From contig NZ_FTPS01000001.1 in NCBI RefSeq assembly GCF_900156525.1, positions 1 through 64,000 of the forward strand: a stretch of DNA of 64,000 nt, in the 5' to 3' direction. The notes beneath the pieces are model-generated. The model was not told the origin of the DNA, made no database searches, and was given only the letters and a program-made list of their open reading frames with translations. Within the stretch, counting starts at the first letter, position 1. Every line of letters starts with the position of its first letter. This document shows positions 1 through 8,189 of this stretch, piece after piece. The DNA comes from Pontibaca methylaminivorans (lineage in GTDB: Bacteria > Pseudomonadota > Alphaproteobacteria > Rhodobacterales > Rhodobacteraceae). The position numbers were made by a program, and so were the translations under genes.

Positions 1-426
1 GAAACCGGCGGCTGTCCGCATACGGCGATCCGCGAGGACATTTCCATCAATCTGGCGGCGGTGCAGCGGCTCGAGGCCGAATTTCCCGAACTCGACCTGA
101 TCCTGATCGAGTCGGGGGGCGACAACCTCGCTGCGACTTTCAGCCCGGAACTTGCCGATATCACGGTCTATGTGATCGACGTTGCCTGCGGCGAGGAAAT
201 TCCGCGCAAGGGCGGCCCCGGAATCACCCGCTCGGATCTTCTGGTGATCAACAAGACCGACCTCGCGCCGATGGTGGGTGCGGATCTTGGTGTCATGGAG
301 CGGGATTCGGCGCATATGCGCCGCGACCGGCCCTTTGTCTTTTCCAACATGAAAAGCGGCGATGGCGTGGGGCAGATCGTCGATTTCCTGCTGGAGAACG
401 GCGGCCTTCCGGCGCGGCCGGACTGA
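1..426 (+). CDS. ureG: Urease accessory protein UreG, 3' part only
   Basis: This is the last 142 codons of UreG, the GTPase that helps deliver nickel to apo-urease together with UreD/F/H in the cytoplasm. The frame is open from base 1, so the 5' end lies outside the window. Visible family motifs are [15 protein letters not shown] (residues 1-15 of the fragment), the [15 protein letters not shown] segment with its Walker-B-like acidic start, and NKTDLAP, the guanine-specificity NKxD motif. The C-terminus is the normal UreG end. The rest of the urease operon should lie to the left. The next DNA is IS debris, so this gene marks the left edge of the accessory region. Confidence 0.95.
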   Translation, partial: ETGGCPHTAIREDISINLAAVQRLEAEFPELDLILIESGGDNLAATFSPELADITVYVIDVACGEEIPRKGGPGITRSDLLVINKTDLAPMVGADLGVMERDSAHMRRDRPFVFSNMKSGDGVGQIVDFLLENGGLPARPD

Positions 427-469
427 GCATCACTTGCCAGGAATACATTTTCGTTGCCTGCGCAACCTG

Positions 470-650
470 TCCATGCGGCATGGGTTCCTGTATCTGGTCG
501 CCATCATGGACTGGCACACGCGCAAGGTTCTGGCCCGGCGCATCTCGAACACGCTGGAGACAGGCCACTGCGTCGAGGCACTGAACGAAGCCATCCACAA
601 GTTCGGCCTGCCCGAGATCCATGAACACCGAGCCAGGCAGCCAATTCACG
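470..650 (+). pseudogene. IS3-family transposase (OrfB) internal fragment, frameshifted
   Basis: A short piece of an IS3-family integrase-like transposase. The frame at about 474-615 reads FLYLVAIMDWHTRKVLARR and continues to EAIHKFGLPEI, which is the rve core after the first catalytic Asp. At about 613 the frame shifts by one base, and the next frame gives MNTEPGSQFT, the degenerate form of the family's TDQGSQFT motif with the second catalytic Asp replaced. Both termini and the first Asp are absent, so this is a dead remnant. It sits directly behind ureG. Confidence 0.8.
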
Positions 651-696
651 TGCGTCCCTCTGAACGAGCAGATTGATGCGAAAGAGGCGTTTCACC

Positions 697-815
697 TGAC
701 CTGCTCCCCGTCGAAGCCCCGTTTATCGGTTAGCTCTGTTCAGTGTTCGGCCCTCTTTCGACCGTTGGTGATACTTCCACGGGGTGAGCCCGTCGAGGCT
801 TGTGTGGGGGCAACG
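697..815 (-). pseudogene. IS3-family transposase C-terminal tail with IS end
   Basis: On the minus strand the stretch from about 813 down to 731 reads PHTSLDGLTPWKYHQRSKEG and ends in TAA at 730-732. This is the usual C-terminus of IS3-group OrfB (RPHTSLDGLTP). Just beyond it lies TGACCTGCTCCCC (697-709, plus strand), which looks like an IS3-group terminal repeat. Upstream sequence does not continue the transposase, so only the end of the element is left. Its orientation is opposite to the fragment at 470-650, so at least two different IS3 copies contributed. Confidence 0.65.
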
Positions 816-1343
816 CGAAGCCAGCTTCCAGAGATGCTGGCCGAACTCATCCGCTCCGTGGTCTCGATCGGCAGGGGCAACGCCGTTTGGCGCTTCTCTT
901 GGTGTCAGATGGTGATCACCGGAGGCTGCTGAAACATCGTACTGTCACTGAACATCCAGCTGCCGCAACCATTTTCAAGATGATGGGCTGAATGGCGGGT
1001 ACGACCCTCGTCTTTATAGTTATTCTTATATTATCAGGCGTATGTGGCGGAGGAGATGGGTCTGACATCGAACCTTCTTTTGTGGATGCCGCTCGGTTTG
1101 CAAGGATTTTCTGAACGTCTGGACATGTGATCGAGTGCGTACTTTTGTCAGGCCTGTTCGTGCGGCTGACATGGCGCCGCTGGCCGGGATGGTGATACGC
1201 GGACCGGGTCCAAATCTCCAACAGCGAGCTCGAGGCTCGGAGAAGGTTTCTGGTTTTCCCGATCCGGATCATGTCGATCATGTGCCCATTCAGATCATGA
1301 CTTCCTCACAACTCGGTGGCCCGAGTGCCCATTCGGTGCCCGA
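816..1343. other. Non-coding stretch, probably the 3' flank of the IS110/IS1111 element
   Basis: No convincing gene is seen on either strand; the short open frames here have no recognisable motifs. The part next to the transposase (about 1000-1343) is downstream of its stop codon. In the IS1111 subgroup the long non-coding flank on that side encodes the guide (seek/bridge) RNA. The exact element end was not found. The part from 816 to about 985 could be chromosomal or older IS debris. Confidence 0.4.
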
Positions 1344-2523
1344 TCAGGCGCCGATCAGCACTGGACCACGATAGCTTTCGCCGCGCGTCAACATCGCCCA
1401 GATGCCACGCGCCATCTTGTTGGCCAGGGCGACGGCCACGACCGGGACCGGCTTGCGTTCCAGCATCCTCGCCAGCCACGACCCCTTCGGCGCACCGCGG
1501 CGCGAGGCCCAGCGGATCACGGCTGTAGCGCCGATGACCAGCAACCGCCGGATGTCGCGCTGCCCCATCTTCGAGGTCTTCCCCAGCTTCTGCTTACCCC
1601 CGGTGGAATGCTGCCGCGGCACCAGGCCGAGCCAAGCGGCGAAGTCGCGCCCTCGGCGGAACTGCTCCATCGGCGGTGCGAAGGTCTCGACCGCCAGGGC
1701 TGTGATCGGGCCGACACCCGGCATCGTCTGCAGCTGGCGCGGCATTTCCGCTTCGTTCGACAAGGCCGCGATCCTGGCTTTCAGCGCATCGATCCGGTCG
1801 GTCAGCTGGTTGATCTGGTCGAGGAGCACCCGGCAGATCTCGCGCGCCAGATCGGGAATGTCGGCGTCAGGATCTGCGATGACCTGTTCCAGGCGCGGTA
1901 CATAGCCAATCCCCACGGGGGCGACATGGCCGAACTCGTAGAGATGCGATCTTAGCGCATTCACGGCTTCGGTGCGTTGCTTCACGAGCTGTTCGCGCGT
2001 CCGGAACGCAACCGCTCGGGCTTGCTGTTCCTGTGTCTTGGGTTCCACAAACCGCATGGTCGGTCGCAGCGCCGCCTCGACGATCGCCTCCGCATCGGCC
2101 GCATCATTTTTCTGCCGCTTGATGAACGGCTTCACGTAGTGTGGCGCGATCAGCCGGACCTCATGTCCGTCCCGCGCCATCTCTCGCGCCCAGTGATGCG
2201 CGCTGGCACAGGCCTCCATCGCCACCACGCACGGTGGATGATCCGCCATGAACCGCGCGAATTGCGGCCGCGACAGCTTCTTGCGGAACACGACAGACCC
2301 GTCCGCTGCAGCGCCGTGAACCTGGAACACGTTCTTTGCCAGATCGACGCCGATGATGGTAACTTCTCCCATGGATGCCCTCTCCTTCAGCTTGTGCTTC
2401 GACACCACGAGTATGGCACATCGCGATGCCGTCAGGGGGAGAGCGGCATCCACCCCATCTCCACCTTGGAAAGCTCCTCGCAGAGCGAAGTGAAGGAGAC
2501 CTTTCATACGTAAAATCAATACT
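985..2523 (-). mobile_element. IS110/IS1111-type insertion sequence, ends approximate
   Basis: The element comprises the transposase at 1344-2372 plus non-coding DNA on both sides. The right limit is bounded by the parE stop at 2524, and the left limit is a guess. No long terminal inverted repeats or target duplications are apparent, which fits the family. Confidence 0.5.
1344..2372 (-). CDS. IS110-family (IS1111-like) transposase
   Basis: A full-length 342-residue DEDD transposase/recombinase of the IS110 family. The N-terminal RuvC-like domain starts with GVDLAKNVFQVHG near residues 7-19 and continues through VVAMEACASAHHWARE and KNDAADAEAIVEAALRP. The C-terminal Tnp_20 domain contains QTMPGVGPITALA and the serine-bearing LGLVPRQHSTGGK segment. 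I chose the ATG at 2372 because the upstream extension is unlike the family. The gene is intact and may be active. IS110 elements use an element-encoded RNA to choose targets; the RIAP-type spacing cannot be tested here. The element lies immediately downstream of the parE stop codon. Confidence 0.92.
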   Translation of the reverse strand: MGEVTIIGVDLAKNVFQVHGAAADGSVVFRKKLSRPQFARFMADHPPCVVAMEACASAHHWAREMARDGHEVRLIAPHYVKPFIKRQKNDAADAEAIVEAALRPTMRFVEPKTQEQQARAVAFRTREQLVKQRTEAVNALRSHLYEFGHVAPVGIGYVPRLEQVIADPDADIPDLAREICRVLLDQINQLTDRIDALKARIAALSNEAEMPRQLQTMPGVGPITALAVETFAPPMEQFRRGRDFAAWLGLVPRQHSTGGKQKLGKTSKMGQRDIRRLLVIGATAVIRWASRRGAPKGSWLARMLERKPVPVVAVALANKMARGIWAMLTRGESYRGPVLIGA

Positions 2524-2832
2524 TTATTCGAAGTCGTCCTTGGAGCGCTCGATCTGATGCATCCGCTCGTGCAGGATGGTGACGATCCCGATGTCGCCAT
2601 TGGCAAGGCGTTTCCAGTACACGAAATGGCGCTCGTAGCGGAAGAAGTACCCTTCCACCCCGAACTCGGCCGGCACGGGCCTCGACATCACACCGCGTCT
2701 TTCAATCCGCTCGAACGCGGCGAAGAGGCCGGTGACGTAGGTTTCGGCCTGCGCCTCGCCCCACCGGTCGCGGGTGTAGCGGTAGATCTCGTCGAGGCGG
2801 ACCGAGGCCGCCTCCTGGACCCGGATCGCCAT
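2524..2832 (-). CDS. parE: ParE/RelE-superfamily toxin
   Basis: A 102-residue protein of the ParE branch of the RelE fold. The features are the N-terminal AASVRLDEIYRYTRDRWG helix pair, the VEGYFFRYERHFVYWKR strand region and the C-terminal IGIVTILHERMHQIER segment. ParE toxins poison DNA gyrase. It lies 4 bp downstream of a ParD-like antitoxin gene on the same strand, in the normal antitoxin-first order. The IS110 element abuts the stop codon, so downstream sequence has been replaced, but the toxin frame is complete. Confidence 0.88.
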   Translation of the reverse strand: MAIRVQEAASVRLDEIYRYTRDRWGEAQAETYVTGLFAAFERIERRGVMSRPVPAEFGVEGYFFRYERHFVYWKRLANGDIGIVTILHERMHQIERSKDDFE

Positions 2833-2836
2833 GGGC

Positions 2837-3091
2837 TCAGGCCCGGTTCCGGGAGATCACCTCGGCGGCGGTCAGGGGCTTGTAGCTTTCTTCGGGCGCG
2901 GCGAAGGCATGGTTCAGTTCGGCCTTCAGACGATCGAAGGCTTCGCGCTCAGCGCGTTCCTTGTCGCGGCGGATGAGATCGCGGATGTATTCGCTGACGT
3001 TCTCGTAAGCGCCGCCCTCGCCAACATTGGTCGCGACGAACTCGCTGAGGGCGCCGCTGACGCGGACGGTCATGGTCGTTGTGCGGGACAT
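2837..3091 (-). CDS. parD: ParD/CopG-family antitoxin
   Basis: About 84 residues starting MSRTTTMTVRVSGALSEF, an N-terminal ribbon-helix-helix DNA-binding region, followed by YENVSEYIRDLIRRDKERAE and a C-terminal toxin-binding tail. ParD proteins neutralise ParE and autoregulate the operon. The ATG at 3091 is preferred over 3100 because the RHH fold begins there. It is encoded just upstream of parE with a 4-bp gap, so the pair is a type II toxin-antitoxin operon that could stabilise this region. Confidence 0.88.
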   Translation of the reverse strand: MSRTTTMTVRVSGALSEFVATNVGEGGAYENVSEYIRDLIRRDKERAEREAFDRLKAELNHAFAAPEESYKPLTAAEVISRNRA

Positions 3092-3187
3092 GGCACGCAC
3101 CTCCTCTCCGCTCCGTTGTCTTCAAGATAACCAAAAAGGAAGACAGATCAAGCCGTGCGCTACGCTGTCACTCCCGGTTTCTGGCCT

Positions 3188-3499
3188 TCAATCGCCTTCG
3201 TCCTCCACCACATGGCGGCCCGCAAGCGCGAGTAGCATGAACAGCACCGCATCGGAGTGCCGAGCCAGCGCGATGAGATGATCGCCGCTGGGTCCCCGTT
3301 CGCCCGCGAGCCAGTATTTCACGGTGCGCTCGCTGGCACCCGTCCACCGCATCGCCATCTTGATCGCGCGACTGGTTGAACCGAGTTCCTCGTGCAACGC
3401 CATCGCCATGGCGTTCCGATAGTCAATCGGCTTGTCGATCAGGTGCACAAATGTGCCCATCTTCGGCACAACTGTGCCCATCTTGATCCGCATCTTCAT
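3188..3499 (-). CDS. Small HTH-like regulator divergent from the recombinase cassette
   Basis: A 103-residue protein. The ATG at 3499 has a good ribosome site (GGAGAAGGG, 2 bases upstream of the final C). After a basic N-terminus, residues about 28-85 hold a predicted helical block containing SRAIKMAMRWTGASERTVKYW, which looks like a helix-turn-helix recognition segment, followed by GDHLIALARHSDAVLFMLL. No family could be named. A much longer frame reads through here from 5422, but it is antisense to the recombinase and is a shadow. Its divergent position suggests it controls the recombinase genes or is an excision factor; this is inference. Confidence 0.65.
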   Translation of the reverse strand: MKMRIKMGTVVPKMGTFVHLIDKPIDYRNAMAMALHEELGSTSRAIKMAMRWTGASERTVKYWLAGERGPSGDHLIALARHSDAVLFMLLALAGRHVVEDEGD

Positions 3500-3808
3500 G
3501 CCCTTCTCCGATAAACATCTGGAGAGCCATGAAAACAGCACAATCTCTTTTGCGCCCGAGACGACCCTTCGGGGCCGTCTGGCAAAACACTTCGCTATAG
3601 GACGGTGACGGCAATGCTTCGAAAATCTGCGCTTCGTACGAGCAGCTGGGATCTGCGGCCACAGCTGCCGAAAGGCGACCGGAGAAAGAACTTGCCCCTT
3701 TCCGGCAACGACTTTCCGGATGCGCTGCTGTCTTCTGCACAGAACAATATTGCCGCGTCTCCCGAGCGCCTGCACTGGCGTCTTGGGCGGTAAAGAGGAG
3801 CGTCGGAT
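3500..3808. promoter_or_regulatory. Divergent intergenic region between regulator and recombinase
   Basis: 309 bp with no gene. It lies between the minus-strand small regulator and the plus-strand recombinase and must hold both promoters. It includes a GC hairpin near 3563-3583 (ACGACCC...GGGCCGTC). An attachment site for the serine recombinase could be here, since large serine recombinases often lie next to their att site, but no core sequence was identified. Confidence 0.35.
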
Positions 3809-5380
3809 GTGAGAGTCGGCCGGGCGGACATCGAGGACGGGAGCGCGGCATCTGAACAGGACGTGCCGGCCGTCGCCTATGTCCGGATGTCGACCGATCT
3901 CCAGAAATACTCGACCGAGAACCAGCTTGACGTCATCCGCAGCTATGCCGTCGCCCGGGGCCTCCAGATCCTGCGGGTGTTCGAGGACTCGGGACGCTCC
4001 GGCCTGCGGCTGGACGGACGAGAGGCGCTGCAGAACCTGATGGCCAAGGTCCAATCTGGGCAGGCCGACTTCAAGGCGATCCTCGTCTATGACGTCAGTC
4101 GCTGGGGCCGGTTTCAGGATGCCGACGAGGGCGCCTATCACGAGCACGTCTGCTCTCGCGCCGGCATCCGGGTCCATTACTGCGGCGAGCAGTTCGAGAA
4201 CGACGGCAGCATCGGCTCGAACCTTCTGAAAACCGTCAAGCGGGTCATGGCCGGCGAGTACAGCCGCGAGCTCTCCGTGAAGGTATTCGCGGGGCAATGC
4301 CGCCTCGTCGAGCTGGGCTATCGCCAGGGCGGCGCCGCAGGATACGCACTGCGGCGGGTGCTGATCGACGAGCACGGCAACCCCAAGGGCGAACTGTCGC
4401 GCGGCGAGCAGAAGAGCCTGCAGACCGACCGCGTCATCCTGGTGCCCGGCCCCGAGGAGGAGCAGCGGGTCGTTCAGCGCATGTACGGGATGTTCGTCCA
4501 TGAGGGGCGCCCAGAGCGCGAGATTGCGGAGACCCTGAACGCCGAGGGCCACCGCACCGATCTCGACCGCCCCTGGACCCGCGCGACCGTCCATCAGGTG
4601 CTGACCAACGAAAAATACATTGGGAACAATGTCTTCGCGAAGGTGTCCTTCAAGCTGAAGCAGCGCCGCGTGGTGAACCCGCGAGAGATGTGGATCCGCG
4701 CCGAGGGTGCCTATCCCGCCATCGTCGATCAGGCGCTGTTCCTGCGTGCCCGTGAGATCGTGGATGCCCGCAGCCGCCATTTCTCGGATGAGGAATTGCT
4801 CGACGCGCTGCGCGCGATCCTCAAGCGGCAGGGCATGCTGTCGGGTCTGATCATCGACGAGGAGGATGATCTCCCATCCTCCAGTGCCTATCGCAGCCGC
4901 TTCGGCAGCCTGCTGCGCGCCTACCGGCTGATCGGCTACGAACCCGACCGGGACTACAGCTACATCGAGATCAACCGCGCCCTGCGGCAGGCCCATCCGC
5001 AGGTGGTGGCAGAGATCATCGCGGGCGTGGCTCGTCATGGCGGGTCGGCCGTTCAGGATCCCGACACAGACCTGGTTCGCGTCAACGACGAGTTCACCAT
5101 CTCCATCGTGCTGGCCCGCTGCATGGTGACGGCGGCCGGAGCGCTGCGCTGGCGCATCCGCCTCGACGCCGGCCTCGTGCCCGACATCACCATCGCCGTG
5201 CGTATGGACGAGATGAACGAGGCGTCGCGCGATTACTACGTGCTGCCCAGCATCGACATGACCTTTGGGAAACTGAAATTCGCCGAGCAGAACGGGCTCG
5301 CGCTCGATGCGTACCGGTTCGACACGCTCGATTTCTTCTACGCGCTCGCCTCGCGGGCCAGGATCGCGGAGGTGGCGTGA
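3809..5380 (+). CDS. Large serine recombinase (resolvase/invertase superfamily)
   Basis: A 523-residue site-specific recombinase. The N-terminal resolvase domain (about 20-165) begins AVAYVRMSTDLQKYSTENQ with the catalytic Ser28, and contains the VYDVSRWGRF motif. A Recombinase domain follows (about 190-330), with ETLNAEGHRTD and NEKYIGNNVF. The C-terminal half is helical and lacks an obvious zinc ribbon. The start is GTG at 3809, preceded by AAGAGGAG. Its stop overlaps the next ATG (ATGA), so it is translationally coupled to two ParB-like genes. Enzymes of this class integrate or excise DNA through double-strand breaks with a phosphoserine intermediate. Confidence 0.9.
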   Translation: MRVGRADIEDGSAASEQDVPAVAYVRMSTDLQKYSTENQLDVIRSYAVARGLQILRVFEDSGRSGLRLDGREALQNLMAKVQSGQADFKAILVYDVSRWGRFQDADEGAYHEHVCSRAGIRVHYCGEQFENDGSIGSNLLKTVKRVMAGEYSRELSVKVFAGQCRLVELGYRQGGAAGYALRRVLIDEHGNPKGELSRGEQKSLQTDRVILVPGPEEEQRVVQRMYGMFVHEGRPEREIAETLNAEGHRTDLDRPWTRATVHQVLTNEKYIGNNVFAKVSFKLKQRRVVNPREMWIRAEGAYPAIVDQALFLRAREIVDARSRHFSDEELLDALRAILKRQGMLSGLIIDEEDDLPSSSAYRSRFGSLLRAYRLIGYEPDRDYSYIEINRALRQAHPQVVAEIIAGVARHGGSAVQDPDTDLVRVNDEFTISIVLARCMVTAAGALRWRIRLDAGLVPDITIAVRMDEMNEASRDYYVLPSIDMTFGKLKFAEQNGLALDAYRFDTLDFFYALASRARIAEVA

Positions 5381-6291
5381 TGCCCGACGACATGAAGCCG
5401 ACCAACCGGAAGCAGGTGACACCGATCCCCACTAACAGGATCCGGGTCCTCAATCCCCGAGTCCGCAATCGACGCACCTTCGAGGAGATGGTGGAGAACA
5501 TCGCCCGCATCGGCCTCAAGCGCCCGATCACCGTGGCACCGCGTGCTGGCACCGAGCCACCGGAATACGATCTCGTCTGCGGACAGGGCCGGCTTGAGGC
5601 CTTCATCGAACTCAAGCAGGACCGCATCCCCGCCATCGTGATCGAGGCCAACGAAACCGATTGCCTTGTCATGAGCCTTGTTGAGAACTGTGCGCGGCGA
5701 CAGCACAATCCGATCGACCTTATGCGCGAGATCGGCGCACTGCGCGAACGCGGCTACACTGATCGTCAGATCGGCGACAAGATCGGCGTAACCGCTGAGT
5801 ACGTCAACATGATCGCGGGGCTTTTGGAGAAGGGAGAGGAACGCCTCGTCTCGGCCGTGGAAACCGGGCTTCTGCCCCTGAACCTCGCCATCCAGATTGC
5901 CAGAACCGATGCCAAGAGCGCACAGCAGGCGCTCACGGACGCCTACACTCAGAAGAAGCTGCGCGGCAGAAAGCTGACTCTCGTGCGCCGACTGATCCAG
6001 CAGCGGGAACAGCGCGGGCCGCAGCTGCGGAACAATCCCTTTGGCCGCCGCGACGGCGCAAAGCGGGCGCTCACCAGCGAAGGTCTCGTCCGGGCCTATC
6101 AGCAGGAGGCCACCCGCCAGAAGCTGTTGATCAAGAAGGCCGAGCTGACGCAGAGCCGATTGATGTTCGTGCGCGAGGCCTTCCGCAAACTCTGCTCGGA
6201 CGAGCACTTCATGACGCTGCTGAGGGCCGAGGGTCTGGAGACCATGCCAGGCGATCTCGCCAAGGCTGTCACGGACGCGAGGCCGACATGA
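5380..6291 (+). CDS. ParB/Spo0J-like DNA-binding protein, first of the cassette
   Basis: About 303 residues. The N-terminal ParB/sulfiredoxin-like domain (about 15-100) contains NRIRVLNPRVRNRRTFEEM, a CGQGRLEAF motif that corresponds to the GERR region of ParB, and LVENCARRQHNPIDLMREI. An HTH follows, with TDRQIGDKIGVTAEYVNMIAG. The C-terminal part has many Arg/Lys and Gln residues. The ATG at 5380 overlaps the recombinase stop codon. There is no ParA partner, so a plasmid-partition role is doubtful. A role in helping the recombinase or in regulating the cassette is more likely, by inference. Confidence 0.82.
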   Translation: MPDDMKPTNRKQVTPIPTNRIRVLNPRVRNRRTFEEMVENIARIGLKRPITVAPRAGTEPPEYDLVCGQGRLEAFIELKQDRIPAIVIEANETDCLVMSLVENCARRQHNPIDLMREIGALRERGYTDRQIGDKIGVTAEYVNMIAGLLEKGEERLVSAVETGLLPLNLAIQIARTDAKSAQQALTDAYTQKKLRGRKLTLVRRLIQQREQRGPQLRNNPFGRRDGAKRALTSEGLVRAYQQEATRQKLLIKKAELTQSRLMFVREAFRKLCSDEHFMTLLRAEGLETMPGDLAKAVTDARPT

Positions 6292-7205
6292 AGCGCGATT
6301 CGAGCCAACCCCCGCGTTCCGTCAATCGCGGTTTCGAGGACGACTGCGTCACCCTTCCCATTGAATCGATCCTCCCGCTGCGTGCGCTCGGCAAGTCCGC
6401 GAAATCCAGCCGAAAATACCGGCAGATCGTGGCCTCCATCGCCCAGATCGGTATCGTAGAGCCGCCGGTTGTTGTGCGGAACCACGACCAGTCGGCCACC
6501 TGGTTGCTGCTCGACGGTCACCTGCGGATCGAGGCGTTGAAGGACGCCGGTACTCAGGAGGTGGAATGCCTCGTCTCCACCGACGACGAGGCGTTCACCT
6601 ACAACCGGCAGGTCAGCCGTCTCGCGCCGATCCAGGAGCACAAGATGATCCGCAAGGCGATCGAGCGCGGCGTCCCCGAGGAGAAGATCGCGGCCGCGCT
6701 CGACCTCAATCTCAGCAGTATCCGGCGCAAGGTCCGCCTGCTGGACGGAATCTGCGAGGAAGCCGTGGCGATCTTGAAGGACAAGCCCTGCACGGCGGCC
6801 GTCTTCGGCGCGCTGCGCAAGATGAAGACCATCCGGCAGATTGAGGCGGCGGAACTGCTCGTCAATGCGAACAATTTTTCCGTCGCCTATGTGAGCGCGA
6901 TCCTCGCGGGAACGCCGCAAGCGCAGCTGGTCGATTCATCAAAGCCGAAGAAGATCAAGGGAATCACGCCGGAGGCGATGGCGCGGATGGAACAGGAACT
7001 GGCACGCCTGCAGGAAGGCATCGCGTCGATCCAGGACACCTACGGCCAGGACCACCTGCATTTGACCGTGATCAAGGGCTACGTCGGCAAGCTGATCGGG
7101 AACGCACGGATTGTGCGCTACCTGGCACAGAACCACCCGGAGTTCCTCGGCGAGTTCCAGACGATCACCGAGATCACGCCGGTGGAAGCCGCCAGCCCCG
7201 ACTGA
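6288..7205 (+). CDS. ParB/RepB-like protein with RepB C-terminal domain
   Basis: A 305-residue protein related to the plasmid partitioning protein RepB. The N-terminal ParB-like domain includes GIVEPPVVVRNHDQSATWLL and LLDGHLRIEALKDAG. The HTH follows, with EKIAAALDLNLSSIRRKV. The C-terminal half (about 160-300) has the RepB C-terminal pattern: TAAVFGALRKMKTIRQIEAAELL, shown here only by position (about 164-186), and the late GYVGKLIGNARIVRYL. Its ATG overlaps the previous stop by 4 bp. Three coupled genes without parA and without replication genes point to a chromosomal mobile cassette. Confidence 0.82.
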   Translation: MKRDSSQPPRSVNRGFEDDCVTLPIESILPLRALGKSAKSSRKYRQIVASIAQIGIVEPPVVVRNHDQSATWLLLDGHLRIEALKDAGTQEVECLVSTDDEAFTYNRQVSRLAPIQEHKMIRKAIERGVPEEKIAAALDLNLSSIRRKVRLLDGICEEAVAILKDKPCTAAVFGALRKMKTIRQIEAAELLVNANNFSVAYVSAILAGTPQAQLVDSSKPKKIKGITPEAMARMEQELARLQEGIASIQDTYGQDHLHLTVIKGYVGKLIGNARIVRYLAQNHPEFLGEFQTITEITPVEAASPD

Positions 7206-7420
7206 CGAGGCGATAGCCGAGGATGGGGACCCGGACCCAGATCAAGCGCGGGGACCGCGGGAGACGCCGGACTGTGGGCCGGATCAAGCGCGGCGGTGGG
7301 GATGGCGGCGAACCCGTTCGGAGCCCGCCAGGCTGGCTAGAGTTTTCGCCGGCCGCGTGGCCGCCTCCGCGGCTGCGTCAAACTCTGGGCGTGTCGGGGG
7401 CGGGCCACTCCGACACGCCT
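7196..7420 (+). repeat. Conserved non-coding element, copy A, with terminal hairpin
   Basis: About 225 bp beginning at the stop codon of the RepB-like gene. A second, inverted copy lies at 26229-26455. By eye the two share most bases, for example GCGGGGACCGCGGGAGA, GTGGGCCGGAT, GGGATGGCGGC and TTTTCxCCGGCCGCG. Protein frames shift between copies, so conservation is not at protein level. The element ends with a perfect 10-bp stem, GGCGTGTCGG (7388-7397) with CCGACACGCC (7410-7419). Function is unknown. It could be a structured RNA or a recombination site. Confidence 0.75.
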
Positions 7421-7457
7421 TACTTGCATGGTTCCAGTCCCAGCCAGCGCTCCCGAT

Positions 7458-8189
7458 TCAAATCGAGCGCTGGTTCACGCGCTTCGACACCTGCTCTGCA
7501 CTTTCCACCCGCTCAGAATAGCGATCAGTCAAGTAGATCGAGCGGCGGCGGGTCAGATGGGTGAACTTCACGAGCTCCTCCATCACGTCGACGATGCGGT
7601 TGTAGTAGGGCGAAGGCCGCATCCTGCCGGCCTCGTCGAACTCGCCCCAGGCTTTGGGCACCGAGGATTGGTTCGGAATCGTCACCATGCGCATCCAGCG
7701 GCCGAGGATGCGCATTTGGTTGACGGCGTTGAAGCTCTGCGATCCGCCTGAAACCTGCATGACGGCGAGGGTCTTGCCCTGCGTGGTGCGGATGCCGCCG
7801 AGCGATAGCGGAATCCAGTCGATCTGCGCCTTCATGATGCCAGTCATCGCGCCGTGTCGTTCCGGCGAGCACCAGAGCATCCCTTCTGACCAGGTCGCGA
7901 GCTCCCGCAGCTCTCGGACCTTCAAATGGTCAGGCGACTCGGCATCCGGCAGAGGCAGCCCCGCGGGATTGAATATCCGCGTCTCGGCCCCGAACCAGCG
8001 CAGCAGACGCCCTGCCTCCTCGGCCGCGAGGCGCGAATAGGACTGCTCGCGCAGCGAACCGTAGAGGATCAGAATGCGCGGCGCATGGGTGGCTGCGGCC
8101 GGGCCGGCGAGTGCCTCCACATCGATCGGCTGGAGCTGTTCGGGATCAACGTTCGGCAGGTCGGAGAGCGTGATGGGATCCTCAGCCAC
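7458..8189 (-). CDS. arsH: ArsH, NADPH-dependent FMN reductase / organoarsenical oxidase
   Basis: A 243-residue flavodoxin-like protein. It carries the FMN-binding [16 protein letters not shown] motif (about 38-53), the [21 protein letters not shown] stretch (described by position about 108-128), and [18 protein letters not shown]. ArsH oxidises trivalent organoarsenicals to less toxic pentavalent forms using NADPH and FMN. Its start overlaps the acr3 stop by 8 bp, making it the last gene of the arsR-arsC-acr3-arsH operon. Length and motifs match the family. Confidence 0.95.
   Translation of the reverse strand: MAEDPITLSDLPNVDPEQLQPIDVEALAGPAAATHAPRILILYGSLREQSYSRLAAEEAGRLLRWFGAETRIFNPAGLPLPDAESPDHLKVRELRELATWSEGMLWCSPERHGAMTGIMKAQIDWIPLSLGGIRTTQGKTLAVMQVSGGSQSFNAVNQMRILGRWMRMVTIPNQSSVPKAWGEFDEAGRMRPSPYYNRIVDVMEELVKFTHLTRRRSIYLTDRYSERVESAEQVSKRVNQRSI

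Noticed and set aside
1044-1075. GTGGCGGAG...TGGG...CGAACC resembles the 3' end of the tRNA-Ser at 46021-46047 and could be an att remnant.
   Set aside because: The match is broken by two mismatches and a 5-base insertion, and it lies inside the IS110 flank; too weak to call.
3188-5422. A 744-codon minus-strand open frame opposite the recombinase.
   Set aside because: Only its last 103 codons look like a protein with a ribosome site; the rest is antisense to the recombinase gene, as GC-rich codon use often allows.
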